A DNA stretch of 64,000 bases from Solirubrobacter soli DSM 22325 (GCF_000423665.1 NZ_AUIK01000016.1:293371-357370), one strand, 5' to 3'. Shown: positions 48,832 to 58,224, counted from the stretch's first letter. The notes: a model not told the origin generated them from the letters alone. Translations and numbers: made by a program.

Positions 48832-51660
48832 TCAGCCGCCGGCGGTGGACAGTTCGGCGGGGAGCTCGCTCCGGCGGCGGATGCCGAGCTTGCGGTAGGC
48901 GTTACGCAAGTGCGTCTCCACGGTCTTCTCGGTGAGGAAGAAGGCCTGCGCGATCTCGCGGTTGGTCATGCCGTCACGCGCGTGCGCGACGACACGGCGC
49001 TCGCTTGGCGTGAGCTCGTCGCGTTGCTCGGGCCGGCGATTCGGTGCCCGGCCGCCAGCCAGGTTGAGCTCCTCGCGGGCGCGCCGCGCGAGCAGCGTTG
49101 CGCCGCACTCGAGCGCTATGGCGAGACCGTCGCGCAGCGGCTCGCGGGCGGCTTGGCGCTGCCCGGCGCGGCGCAGCGCCTCGCCGCGGGCGACGAGCGC
49201 CTTCGCGTGCTCCAGCCGTGCCGGGCCGGAGGCGAGGACCTCGACGGCCTCGTCGAGCGGCTCGCGCTCGCCGGTGATCGTTGCCAGCGCGCGCAGCGCT
49301 CGGCCGAGCGGTCGCGGCGCGCCGAACGCGCGTGCCTGCTCGACGGCCTCCGTCGCCCGCTCGCAGGCCTCGCCCACGCGGCCGAGCGCGGACAACGCGA
49401 ATGCCGCGTCCGCTCGCCAGGTCGACAAGCAGGGCGTGGTGGCGAACCAACTGGCCTCGACCTGCCCGCAGGTGTCGAGATCCTGCAGTGCGGCCTCCGG
49501 TCGGCCCGCGGCCAGCGCGACGCGCGCGCGGAGGTTGAGTGCGAAGGGGCCGTATCCGGTGTGGGTGGGATCGGCGCCGCACTCGCGTGCCTCGCGGAGC
49601 GCCTGCTCGGCGCCCTCGAGATCCCCCCGCTCGGCGCGCGCCTCGGCCAGGCAGTAGCGACCGACGAGCACGTCCCACGGACCCCAGCCTGCACCGGCGG
49701 TCTCCGCGTCCTCCTCGACGGCGGCCAGTCGGCCCGCGCGAAGGAGCGGCAACGCACGCAAGTGGCTGCTGATCCGCAACGCCGCCTCCGAGCCGGTGCG
49801 GCGCGCTTCGTCGATCATCGCGGCATAGGTCGCGATCACGGTGTCGAGGTCGTCGGCCATCCATAGTCCCGTGGCGGCGACGTAGTAGCCCGGGGCGGTG
49901 TTGCCGAGCGCCCGCAGCAGGGCGCCGTCGGCGAGTGCCCGCCGGCCCAGCATCGAGGCGTCGGCGGCGGACCCGGTCGCAGCGGCGAGCGTCGCCCACC
50001 GGCACAGGTATGTCAATTGCAGTGGGGTCAGCTCGGCGCTCGCGAGCAGTGCGTCGGCCGCCTCGGCGGGGAGGCCGACGAGCGGCAGCGTGGCCGGGTA
50101 GGCGATGGTGACTGTCCAGATCGAGGACTCGACCCACAGCCGCAGTTGGTCGTCGCGGTCCCCGAGCGCGTCGCGCGCCTCGCGCAGCAGAGCGAGCAGG
50201 CGCGGCGTGTCGCTGTGGGTGAGCGTCCCGCCGAGGCGCGTCGCCACCGATGCGCGCACCGTCGCATCGGGGTCGTGGTCGAGGGCCTGGAGCAGGTGAT
50301 CGGTCGCCTCCTCCCAGCGTGCGTCCATCAACTCGGCGACGCCGAGCGCGTCGAGCACGGGGGCCATCAGCTCCGGCGGCGGCGGCTCACGCAGGGCCCG
50401 CTCGGCGTAGCGCGCGGCGATGTCCAGGGCGCCCTGCGCCGCGACGGCACGCGACGCATCGAGCAGGGTCGCCGCTGCGGCGGCGCTGCCGGCCGGCTCA
50501 CATGCCATCAGATGGACGGCACGGCGTTCGGGTGCGGCGCCCGCGGCCTCCAGCAGCGCCGCGGCGCGCTCATGGGCCTCCGAGCGCTCGCGCGAGCCGA
50601 GGTCCGCGTAGACGGCGGCGCTGACGATCGGGTGGATGAACGCGAACGGGCGATCCTGCGCCGCCAGAACCCCGGCGTCGCGCAGCGCGTCGGCGGCCTC
50701 GAGCACCGCAGGCAGGGCGAGGCCGGCCTGCGTGGCGACCGTGGCGGAGTCCGCCTCTCCGCCCAGCACCGCCAGCGCGTGGGCGACGGCGGCGCACGGC
50801 GCGGGGAGCGCGCGCAGGCGAGCGCGAACCTCCCGCGCCACCGACCGCGGAGTCACCGCGCCGACACGGCGAACCGCCGCGCGATCCGGCTGCGCGCCCT
50901 CGTGCACCAGCGTCCACAGGAGCTCGGCGAGCAGGAACGGGTTGCCGCCGCTGGCGTGATGGCACGCCGCCGCGAACTCGGGCGCCGCGGGCGCTCCGAA
51001 GCACGCTTCGACCACGCGTGTGGCGGCGTCGGCGCTCAGCAGCCGCGGCCGCAGCAGGTGCGCCTGGTCACCATGGAGGAGCTCGTCGAGCGCCGGCTCG
51101 GTCGCGGGCTCGGGTGGGCGGCAGGCGAGGATCAGGGCGATCGCCAGCCCGTCGATCCTGGCCGCCAGGTAGGCGAGCCAGCGCAGCGACGGTCCGTCCG
51201 CCCACTGGGCGTCGTCGACGAGCAACGCGAGCGGCTGCTCGCCGGCCGCGTTGGCGGCGAGCCAATGCAGGCCGTGCAGCCCGCGCATGGCGGCGTCCGT
51301 CGTCGCCGCGGCGCCGGCTCCGTCCAGCCCGACCAGGATCGGCTCGGCCAGCGCCGCCGCACCGCTCAGCAGCCGCGTCCGTCGCCCGGCATCGGGCTCG
51401 TGGAGGAGCGGCTCGAGCAGCTGGCGTGCCGCTCCGTACGAGAACTCGCGCTCGAGCGTCGAGCAGCGCGCCCGCAGCACCCGCATGCCGCGGTCCGCCG
51501 CCGCGACGCGGGCCGCCAGCAACAGCATCGACTTCCCGATCCCGGGCGGGCCCTCGAGCGCCACGACGGATCCGTCCCCCGCGCAGGCGCGGTCCAGCGC
51601 CGCGTCGACGGCCGCAAGCTCTGCGTCCCGCTCGAGCAGCCCGACCGTCAACGTCTCCAC
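48832..51660 (-). CDS. Large LuxR-family ATP-binding regulator (LAL), copy 2
   Basis: This 942-residue protein starts at GTG and has the same architecture: Walker A LEGPPGIGKSMLLLAAR, Walker B ALLVDDAQWADGPSL, helical repeats, and a LuxR domain (LTPSERRVVAHARDGMTNRE, IAQAFFLTEKTVETHLRNAY). Sequence identity to copy 1 is limited outside the ATPase and HTH cores, so the tandem is not a recent duplication. It is divergent from the glycine-rich secreted protein gene, 145 bases away. The inducer is unknown. Confidence 0.88.
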   Translation of the reverse strand: METLTVGLLERDAELAAVDAALDRACAGDGSVVALEGPPGIGKSMLLLAARVAAADRGMRVLRARCSTLEREFSYGAARQLLEPLLHEPDAGRRTRLLSGAAALAEPILVGLDGAGAAATTDAAMRGLHGLHWLAANAAGEQPLALLVDDAQWADGPSLRWLAYLAARIDGLAIALILACRPPEPATEPALDELLHGDQAHLLRPRLLSADAATRVVEACFGAPAAPEFAAACHHASGGNPFLLAELLWTLVHEGAQPDRAAVRRVGAVTPRSVAREVRARLRALPAPCAAVAHALAVLGGEADSATVATQAGLALPAVLEAADALRDAGVLAAQDRPFAFIHPIVSAAVYADLGSRERSEAHERAAALLEAAGAAPERRAVHLMACEPAGSAAAAATLLDASRAVAAQGALDIAARYAERALREPPPPELMAPVLDALGVAELMDARWEEATDHLLQALDHDPDATVRASVATRLGGTLTHSDTPRLLALLREARDALGDRDDQLRLWVESSIWTVTIAYPATLPLVGLPAEAADALLASAELTPLQLTYLCRWATLAAATGSAADASMLGRRALADGALLRALGNTAPGYYVAATGLWMADDLDTVIATYAAMIDEARRTGSEAALRISSHLRALPLLRAGRLAAVEEDAETAGAGWGPWDVLVGRYCLAEARAERGDLEGAEQALREARECGADPTHTGYGPFALNLRARVALAAGRPEAALQDLDTCGQVEASWFATTPCLSTWRADAAFALSALGRVGEACERATEAVEQARAFGAPRPLGRALRALATITGEREPLDEAVEVLASGPARLEHAKALVARGEALRRAGQRQAAREPLRDGLAIALECGATLLARRAREELNLAGGRAPNRRPEQRDELTPSERRVVAHARDGMTNREIAQAFFLTEKTVETHLRNAYRKLGIRRRSELPAELSTAGG

Positions 51661-51805
51661 AAACCAACCCTAAAGCCGCCGAGCAAACCCCGCAGCCCAA
51701 ATGTTCAGGGTCGAACCTCAGGGTTTCCCAGGAGGCCCGTGGGACGCCGTCCGCAGATGATCACCGCGTTCCAGCAAGTCTTCCTCCCCACGAAGGACAC
51801 CTCCA

Positions 51806-53332
51806 ATGTTCAGACGATCCACCACCGCAGCGACCGCCGCGATCCTCGCCGGCCTCGCGCTCTCCGCGATGCCCGCCGGCGCGAGCGCCGCGGGCGACGT
51901 GTCGCTGAGGTTCGACCAGCGCGGCGAGCACACGTTCGTGGTGCCCGACGGCGTCACCAGCCTCCACGTCCGCGCCGTGGGCGAGCAGGGCCGGCCCGGG
52001 TCACGTACCGACCTTCGGGTGCTCCCGGGCGGCTTCGGCGCGGACGTCACCGGCACCGTGCCCCTCAACACCGCGCGGCGGGTGTACTACGTCGAGGTCG
52101 GCGTCGGTGGCGGCGGGGGCGGCGGGGGCCTGTTCCCGGGCGGCGCGGGCGGTGGGGCCTCGGTGTTCCGCGCGTGCCAGCGCCTGACGCCTAGCTGCGA
52201 GGGCTTCGGCACCGGGCGCGCGTCCGCGCTGGTCGTCGCGGCCGGCGGCGGTGGCACCGCGGGCGGCAACGCCAACGGCACGGGCAAAGGCGGGGACTTC
52301 GGCGCCGGCGGCGGTGCGGGTGAGCCCTTCAATGGCATCACGACCGGCGGCTCTCCCGGCACCGATACCCATGGCGGCCTGTATGGGATGGGCCTGGAAG
52401 GCGGCGGCGGCACGGGCGAGCGCGAAACGGGTGGCGCCGGCGGCGGCAACGTCGGCTACGCCGGTGGCGGCGGTGGCGGCGCCGGGTACTGGGGCGGCGG
52501 TGGCGGTGGCGCCTCGAGCCTCGCAAAGAAGGTCACCGCCGGCGGCGGCGGCGGGGGTTCCAGTTACGTCCGCCCGGGCGTGCAGAGCCAGCCGATGCAG
52601 GTCGCGACCACGCCCGACCCGTCGGTCACGCTCACCTGGCATGACAACGTCAGGCCCACGCCGTCGATCGCGACGCCGGCGAACGGCGACACCGTGGCTT
52701 CGCAGCCGCTGCTGCGCGGGCGGGCGGGCGCGCTGCTGGGCGACGACGAAGACCTCACCATCGAGATCCGCTCCCGGACCGAGGTCGTGCAGGCGCTGAC
52801 CGCGAAGCGAAATTCCGCCGGTGACTGGTCCGCTCAGCCACGTCCGCTGAGCCCGGGGACGTACACCGCCGTCGTTCGCCAGCGCGACTGGGCCAACAAC
52901 TGGGGCACGAGCGAGGTGAGCTTCCAGGTCGAGGCTGAGCGCCCGACGCCGACGCCGACGCCGGCCCCGCAGGCCCAGCCCGCGCCGAACCCACCGGCCC
53001 AGCCGTCGGCGGGTCCACTCGTGGCCGCGACGCCGGCGGCGATCCGGATCGCCACGACGCGGACGCAGCTCCTCCACGGGACGGTCCGGGTGAAGCTGAC
53101 GTGCACGGGCCAGCCGCGCCAGCGCTGCAGTGGCAACCTCACGCTCACGGCGAAGGTGCGCAAGCGCACGCTGACACTCGGCTCCAAGCCGTTTACGACC
53201 CTGGCCGGGCGCACGAGCACGGTGACCGTCCGGATCCGTCCCTCTGCCCTGCGACATCGGCTGCCCGGTCGCGTGACAGCCGTCGCAAGCTCCGAGACGG
53301 CCAACGTGGTCCGCACGATCGCCATCCGCTGA
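51806..53332 (+). CDS. Glycine-rich secreted protein
   Basis: The 508-residue protein has a signal peptide (MFRRSTTAATAAILAGLALS, cleavage near GASAAG). A jelly-roll-like start follows (RFDQRGEHTFVVPDGVTSLH), then a long Gly-rich region typical of secreted glycine-rich proteins (about 100-255, many GGGG runs), an Ig-like domain (PTPSIATPANGDTVASQPLL, VRQRDWANNWGTSEV), a Pro-rich linker and a C-terminal beta domain (RVKLTCTGQPRQRCSGNLTL). It is extracellular, perhaps part of the cell surface matrix. It is divergent from LAL copy 2, which may control it. Confidence 0.8.
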   Translation: MFRRSTTAATAAILAGLALSAMPAGASAAGDVSLRFDQRGEHTFVVPDGVTSLHVRAVGEQGRPGSRTDLRVLPGGFGADVTGTVPLNTARRVYYVEVGVGGGGGGGGLFPGGAGGGASVFRACQRLTPSCEGFGTGRASALVVAAGGGGTAGGNANGTGKGGDFGAGGGAGEPFNGITTGGSPGTDTHGGLYGMGLEGGGGTGERETGGAGGGNVGYAGGGGGGAGYWGGGGGGASSLAKKVTAGGGGGGSSYVRPGVQSQPMQVATTPDPSVTLTWHDNVRPTPSIATPANGDTVASQPLLRGRAGALLGDDEDLTIEIRSRTEVVQALTAKRNSAGDWSAQPRPLSPGTYTAVVRQRDWANNWGTSEVSFQVEAERPTPTPTPAPQAQPAPNPPAQPSAGPLVAATPAAIRIATTRTQLLHGTVRVKLTCTGQPRQRCSGNLTLTAKVRKRTLTLGSKPFTTLAGRTSTVTVRIRPSALRHRLPGRVTAVASSETANVVRTIAIR

Positions 53333-53486
53333 CCGGCACCACCCGAGGGCGGGAGACGAACGCCCGCCCTCGGGCCGTCGCGCGCCAGCTCTCGCGGAGC
53401 GCGGCGATCGACGAGTCGCCGATCACTCACCTTACAAATTTCCTGACACGCTACGCGAATGCCGTGTGGGGCACGGGAGGTCCTCG

Positions 53487-54779
53487 ATGCATCCGATCCG
53501 CCGGGCAGAAGACGAGCCCGCGCCCGAGTTCACGCGGGCGCCGGTCCGCGAGCCGCCGCCGCTTCACGCCAGGGTCGTCCCAGAGACCGTGCTCGCCCTT
53601 CAGCGGTCGGCGGGCAACGCCGCCGTCAGCCGTCTGCTCCGCGCCGAGGAGCCCGCGCCCGAGGACCATCGCACCCGGTTCAGGGAGGCAATGGCGTTCT
53701 GGACCAGTCTCGCGACGAGCAAACCGACGCAGGCCCCGATGCAGCAGGTCGAGGCCGCGCAGCCCGCGCACGGCGATGTGCTCCCGACCGACCAACCGCC
53801 GCGAGCCGAAGCCTCCGACGAGCCGGCCCTCGAGGCAGAGGCCGAGCGGCACGAGGCGCAGACCGAGCCGGAGGCCACAGACCCCCACAGGGTGCGGGCT
53901 CAACGCCACTGGCGCACGGCTCGTTCGTTCGCGAATCCCACTGGGCGGAGGTTCGAACCGACGCTGAAGGAGGCGTATCCGAACGTTCCGAAGAAGACGC
54001 TCGAATTCATGCGGGACGAGCACACGCCCCTGCCTCAGGGGGCCGTCCCCCCGAAGAACTGGATCGCCTACTGGCTGGAGGCGATCGACCCGCTGCACCG
54101 CCCGGGTCAGATGCTCGCCGAATACTTCCAGGAGTGGTCGAAAGCGGTGTCAGGCGAGGCCCCGAGGTCGGCGTCGAAGCCCGCGGAGCCGGGAACCGAG
54201 CTCGAGTCCGAGCACACGACGTTCTGGGAGTTCCTTGACTCGCGCCCCGAGATCGAGGAGCGGGTGACCTACCTCCGGGACCCGGCCGAGCGGGAGCAAT
54301 ACAGGCTCCGGTTCGATGGGGGTGGTCTCTACCAAAAGCACCCGCACCGCGGTCTCACGACGTTCGACACCGCCAGTGGCCGGGCGGCCTATAGCGGCGC
54401 CAGCGGATGGGGCATCTTCGTGGTCAGCATGGGTGGCGCGTTCTTCGCGGGTCTCGGGCAGGAAGGCAAGTTCCACCACTCGTCGTTCTTGGGCGGCGCC
54501 CCTGTGAGTGTCGCCGGGGAACTGCGCGGCGATGACGGCATCTTGGAAGGCATCACCCCGATGTCAGGCCATTACAGACCCAGCAACACCCATCTTCACC
54601 ACGCCGTGACGCTGCTCGCCGCGAACGGCGTCAAACTCGACGTCGCCAAGGTCGGCCACATCGTCTCCAAGGCGGAGGGCGGGGCCGGGCTCAGGTGGGT
54701 CGACGCCAACGACTTCCTCGCCAACGGCGAGAAGGCGGCAGAGGTCCCACCACCGCCCGGCCGGACGGCGGATGAGTGA
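53487..54779 (+). CDS. Putative injection-system cargo/toxin-like protein with IQM-like C-terminal domain
   Basis: The ATG at 53487 (GGGAGG upstream) gives 430 residues without a signal peptide. Residues 37-51 read LALQRSAGNAAVSRL, the 'LQRxAGN' leader found next to DUF4157/eCIS-core domains in cargo of extracellular contractile injection systems. A low-complexity acidic linker follows (to ~130). The C-terminal domain (about 289-400) contains KFHHSSFLGGAPVSVAGEL and SGHYRPSNTHLHHAV, the pattern of the conserved domain of plant IQM calmodulin-binding proteins, also seen in fungal and some bacterial proteins. No contractile sheath genes are in the window, so delivery is inferred from the leader only. 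Confidence 0.7.
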   Translation: MHPIRRAEDEPAPEFTRAPVREPPPLHARVVPETVLALQRSAGNAAVSRLLRAEEPAPEDHRTRFREAMAFWTSLATSKPTQAPMQQVEAAQPAHGDVLPTDQPPRAEASDEPALEAEAERHEAQTEPEATDPHRVRAQRHWRTARSFANPTGRRFEPTLKEAYPNVPKKTLEFMRDEHTPLPQGAVPPKNWIAYWLEAIDPLHRPGQMLAEYFQEWSKAVSGEAPRSASKPAEPGTELESEHTTFWEFLDSRPEIEERVTYLRDPAEREQYRLRFDGGGLYQKHPHRGLTTFDTASGRAAYSGASGWGIFVVSMGGAFFAGLGQEGKFHHSSFLGGAPVSVAGELRGDDGILEGITPMSGHYRPSNTHLHHAVTLLAANGVKLDVAKVGHIVSKAEGGAGLRWVDANDFLANGEKAAEVPPPPGRTADE

Positions 54780-54878
54780 CACGCCCCGTTGCTCGCCTCG
54801 GTACTGATCCACGCCAATGGGCTGCGACACGCGGCATGCTTCTGACACTTCGTGTTCACTCATCGATCCGATAATCGC

Positions 54879-54884
54879 TAGCGT
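54879..54884 (+). promoter_or_regulatory. -10 box for a leaderless transcript
   Basis: TAGCGT, six bases (CGCCCC), then the ATG at 54891. The box is identical to that of the MBL hydrolase gene at 39027. Confidence 0.5.
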
Positions 54885-54890
54885 CGCCCC

Positions 54891-57005
54891 ATGCCGGACG
54901 GGATGCTGCAGCTGGGGCGTGATCGGCGCTGGACCGCCGTCAGCTTGCTCTGCGCCGTAACGGTCACCCTGAGCGTGATCGGTCTGGCGCGCGCCGATGC
55001 GAGTGCGCTGTCCAGGGCTCGGCCTGCCGCTGTGACGGTGGCCGCGCCGCTTTCGTCTGGGCCGGCGACGAAGCTCCCCGGCACGCCGGTTGCCATCGCG
55101 CAGGGGCAGTGGACGAGTGGCGGCGCGGCGACGCTGTCGGTTCTCGGTGCCGCCATGATCTGGGAGGTCAGGATCGCCGTGAGCGGCGAGGGCGAGGTGA
55201 CCCACGCGACACCGCTGCCGTCGGGCGCGGACGCGGTGGGGATCGCGTGCCGGAGCGTGCACCCCGGGCTGCAGGGCGTGGGAACCGAGAGCCTCCAGGA
55301 GTGCGACGACGCCACGCTGCGGTTCGTCCTTGACCGCGCCTCGCAGGCCGTGCTCGTCTACGGTCCCCAACAGGACGGCAGCCTGGTCGAGCGGGCATCG
55401 GTGGCTGTGGGCTCGCGCCCCAGTGCGTTCCTGTTCGCCAACTTCAACGCAGGTGAAGGCGAGCTCGGCGTCGGACCCGGCTCAGACGAGCTGACGGATA
55501 TTGCGGTTGCCAACGAGGGCTCAGACGACGTATCCATCCTGATGGCGCGCAACGACGGTACCTACGCGCCGCAACAGCGGATCACGGTCGGCGCGCGGCC
55601 CCGCGACGTCGCCGCCGGGCATTTCGACGACCTCGACGGGAATGACCTAGCCGTCGCCAACGCGGGCTCCGGAAGCATCAGTTTCCTCGGCGGCGACGGG
55701 CACGGCGGGTTCGCGCGCCGCACCGATGTCGCCGTCGGCGGTGCGCCCAGCACGCTGCTCACGGACGGGCCGGACGGGTGGTTCGATCTCAACGGTGACG
55801 GCGAGCAGGATCTCCTCGCCGCCGACGCCACCGAGGGCACCGTCAGCGTGCTCCTCGGGCGCCGCGACGGACTGCCACAACTCGCGTCACGGGTCTCGCT
55901 GCCCGGAGGGCCGACCAGCGAGCCGGTGGCCTTGCGACTGACCGAGCGGCTGCCGGACGAGGAAACGCACGTGCTCGTCGCCGCACGCGGCACCGGCGAG
56001 GTGCTCGACATCCCGATCAGCAACACCGGCGCGCTCGGCGCACCCGGCAGCGTGTTGAGCGGCGCGCAGCCGGTCGCGGTCCATCCGGGCTCCTTCACGG
56101 CCGATCTCGGCGAGGACGCGGTGGTCGCCGACGGCTCGGGCGTCCTGCGGCTGCTCGTGGCTTCGGCGAGCCGGGTCGTCGAGCAGCGGCGCGGCGTGGC
56201 CAACGTCGCAGCCGGCGACGGCCTCGTCGCCTGGTCCCAACGCGTGCGATCACAGCGGTATCGCGTTCGAGTAGCCGATGGCTCCGGCGTTCGCTACCTG
56301 CCGGCGTCGGCATCGCGTCAGCCGCTGACCCCGCGGCTGGGACGCGCAGCGGACGGGTCACCGGTCGTCACGTACCGGCGCTGTCGCGCGGACGGCTGCA
56401 CACCGTGGATCTGGAACGCCGCCCGGCGACAGGCCCGACGGCTGAGCGTGCCGACGGCGCGCGGCTGCAGCACCGCCGACTTCGCGATGTGGAACGGAAC
56501 GCTCGCTTTCATGCGCGCGTCCAGCAGCTGTCCGCGCGGCGAACGCGGCTTGTGGATCAGCAAAGGGGCTCGCCGCTTCCGCATCAGCGCTCGCGCATCC
56601 GGGCTCGCAGATCTGCGCGGGCAGCGTGTGAGCTGGTTCGAAGGCAACGAGGTCCTCGGGCGCCTGCGCGTGAGCTCGTTCCACGGACGCCCACACACGG
56701 TCGTGGAATGGACGGCCGACGACGGCCAAGGGTTCCAGCTCGGCCTGCTTTCCGGCCAGTTCATCTACTGGCTCGAGCCGCCGGACCGCGGCCAGGAACG
56801 CGCAACGCTCAAGCGCGCCTCCGTGAGCACGCGATGCCAGGCCCTCGGCCCCACCGAGAGTTTCGACATGGCCGGAGGCCGGCTCGGGCAGCGACCGATC
56901 GCCATCGACGGCAGACAGCTCATCTGGGCCCGCGATCTCAGCATCTCGGCGCCAGGGGTCTTCGCCACGGAACCCGAGCCGACCCGATGGCAGCCGTGCC
57001 GTTGA
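54891..57005 (+). CDS. Secreted FG-GAP/VCBS-like repeat protein
   Basis: The 704-residue protein has a membrane-targeting start (WTAVSLLCAVTVTLSVIGLA, residues ~14-33). The middle has FG-GAP/VCBS-like units (GSDELTDIAVANEGSDDVSI, DDLDGNDLAVANAGSGSISF, FDLNGDGEQDLLAADATEGT) with Asp-rich calcium loops of an integrin-like beta-propeller. The last third is a second repeat-rich region (VVTYRRCRADGCTPWIWNAA, LRGQRVSWFEGNEVLGRLRV) with cysteines. It is extracellular and probably a structural or binding protein. It is transcribed separately from the cargo-like gene upstream. Confidence 0.8.
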   Translation: MPDGMLQLGRDRRWTAVSLLCAVTVTLSVIGLARADASALSRARPAAVTVAAPLSSGPATKLPGTPVAIAQGQWTSGGAATLSVLGAAMIWEVRIAVSGEGEVTHATPLPSGADAVGIACRSVHPGLQGVGTESLQECDDATLRFVLDRASQAVLVYGPQQDGSLVERASVAVGSRPSAFLFANFNAGEGELGVGPGSDELTDIAVANEGSDDVSILMARNDGTYAPQQRITVGARPRDVAAGHFDDLDGNDLAVANAGSGSISFLGGDGHGGFARRTDVAVGGAPSTLLTDGPDGWFDLNGDGEQDLLAADATEGTVSVLLGRRDGLPQLASRVSLPGGPTSEPVALRLTERLPDEETHVLVAARGTGEVLDIPISNTGALGAPGSVLSGAQPVAVHPGSFTADLGEDAVVADGSGVLRLLVASASRVVEQRRGVANVAAGDGLVAWSQRVRSQRYRVRVADGSGVRYLPASASRQPLTPRLGRAADGSPVVTYRRCRADGCTPWIWNAARRQARRLSVPTARGCSTADFAMWNGTLAFMRASSSCPRGERGLWISKGARRFRISARASGLADLRGQRVSWFEGNEVLGRLRVSSFHGRPHTVVEWTADDGQGFQLGLLSGQFIYWLEPPDRGQERATLKRASVSTRCQALGPTESFDMAGGRLGQRPIAIDGRQLIWARDLSISAPGVFATEPEPTRWQPCR

Positions 57006-57176
57006 CGATCGGTCCCGTCGGCCGAGCAGTGTGACTGCACCGGTGGCGGCGCCCGGCTGTCCGCTCCTCGTCGTATTGCCTGTAAGCGCCCACTGCGCGG
57101 AGCGCGACCCGGGCGCGCGGCAAGCATGCGACTGAAGCTGTCCATCTCGCGCAAGCAGCAGCGACGCAGAGTGCCG

Positions 57177-57200
57177 AGATTCCACCACAATATGGGCACT
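57177..57200. repeat. AGATTCCACAAT-type repeat, copy 1
   Basis: AGATTCCACCACAATATGGG followed by CACT, in the 255-base gap between convergent genes. Apart from one inserted CCA it matches the copies at 59690 and 62851. Nothing else is recognised in 57006-57260. Confidence 0.4.
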
Positions 57201-57260
57201 TTCGCGGAGGCGCTCGCGGGCCGTGTGGATGAGGGGTGGGATCGACCGGTTTGCGAGCGG

Positions 57261-58136
57261 TCAGCGCGGCGCGCCCGGCTCGATGAGCGTGGTGATCCTG
57301 GCCGCCTCGGCGATCGGGTCGCCGGTCAGCGCGAGCATGCCGTCTTGCTCTGGGGCTGCCGGTCCGGCGAGCGCCACCCGGTAGCGGCGGGCGAGCTTGC
57401 GGAGCGGCAGCAGGTGCGGCTCGCCGGGTCCGCCTGCGACCGCGGCGAGGACGACGAGGCTGGGCCGCACTTCGCCGCTGACCTCTTCGACGGTCTCGAC
57501 GGGCGTGTCCGCGCCGAGGTAGACGATCCGCCAGCCACGTGAGCGCAGCGCGAGCCCGAACGCGATCAGCCCGAGATCGTGCTGCTCGCCAGGCAGGCAG
57601 GCGAGCAGGGCCACCGGGCCCATCCCCAGGCCCCAGCCGCGAGCGATGCCGAGCAGCCGGCCGCGCAGGACGCTGGAGGCGAAGTGCTCGTGCGCGATCG
57701 TGGCTTCGCCGCGTTCCCAGCGCGCCCCGAGCTCGCGCAGGTAGGGCAGGATCACCTCTCCGAGCAGCGTGTCGATGGTCACCGCGGCGAGCACCCGGTC
57801 GAGGATCGCCTGGGCGCGGGGTTCGTCGAAGTGGTCCAGCGCGGCGGCGAGATCCTCGCGCATCGCCGAGGGCGAGAGCGCGGCCGACGGAGCGGGCTCC
57901 GCGGCGCCGGCACGCATCGCCAGGGTGGCCGCCTGCGCGGCGGCCAGCCCGGCGTCCAGGTGCTCGCGCATGACGCGGACGCGATCGAGGTCCGCTTGGG
58001 AATACAGGCGCAGGCCGCCCGCCGAGCGGGTCGGGAGCAGCAGGCCGTAGCGGCGCTCCCACGCGCGCAACAGCTCGGGACTCACGCCAGAGCGTTTGCT
58101 CAGCTCGCCAATGCGCAGGACGCCGTCGTCGGACAC
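57261..58136 (-). CDS. carH: CarH/LitR-type cobalamin-dependent photoreceptor repressor (MerR family)
   Basis: The 291-residue protein starts at GTG. Residues ~7-75 are a MerR winged helix (IGELSKRSGVSPELLRAWER, RYGLLLPTRSAGGLRLYSQA). A four-helix bundle follows with the Wx9EH motif diagnostic of B12-based photoreceptors: Trp140, Glu150 and His151 in LGARWERGEATIAHEHFASS. The Rossmann-type B12 domain has GEQHDLG, with His186 as expected lower cobalt ligand (ExHxxG), and YLGADTP. In the dark such proteins bind DNA as AdoCbl-loaded tetramers; light breaks the Co-C bond and releases DNA. The residue after Trp140 is Glu, where the Thermus protein has the His that caps cobalt after illumination (from memory). 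It is divergent from a fasciclin gene. Confidence 0.88.
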   Translation of the reverse strand: MSDDGVLRIGELSKRSGVSPELLRAWERRYGLLLPTRSAGGLRLYSQADLDRVRVMREHLDAGLAAAQAATLAMRAGAAEPAPSAALSPSAMREDLAAALDHFDEPRAQAILDRVLAAVTIDTLLGEVILPYLRELGARWERGEATIAHEHFASSVLRGRLLGIARGWGLGMGPVALLACLPGEQHDLGLIAFGLALRSRGWRIVYLGADTPVETVEEVSGEVRPSLVVLAAVAGGPGEPHLLPLRKLARRYRVALAGPAAPEQDGMLALTGDPIAEAARITTLIEPGAPR

Positions 58137-58165
58137 GCAAGAGTTATACAGAACTTAGACAAGAT

Positions 58166-58224
58166 CTTGACAGATCCGATCCGGTGCGGCTACCGTACAA
58201 CACCTGTACAACAACTGTACAGAT
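58166..58224 (+). promoter_or_regulatory. Fasciclin promoter covered by three 11-bp CarH-type repeats
   Basis: TTGACA (58166-58171), an 18-base spacer and TACCGT (58190-58195) form the promoter. Over and downstream of the -10 lie CCGTACAACAC (58192-58202), CTGTACAACAA (58203-58213) and CTGTACAGATG (58214-58224): three head-to-tail 11-mers with the GTACA core at 11-base intervals. Tandem 11-bp direct repeats with a TACA core are the known CarH operator form. On the minus strand TATAAC (58147-58142) is six bases from the repressor GTG. Confidence 0.85.

Noticed and set aside
51661..51805. AAACCC...GGGTTT repeats between LAL copy 2 and the glycine-rich gene as an operator
   Set aside because: Arms are only six bases and unevenly spaced; not above what this composition would give.
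52100..52560. GGC-rich region as a DNA repeat array
   Set aside because: It is the coding sequence for the Gly-rich part of the secreted protein; unit lengths vary and follow codons.
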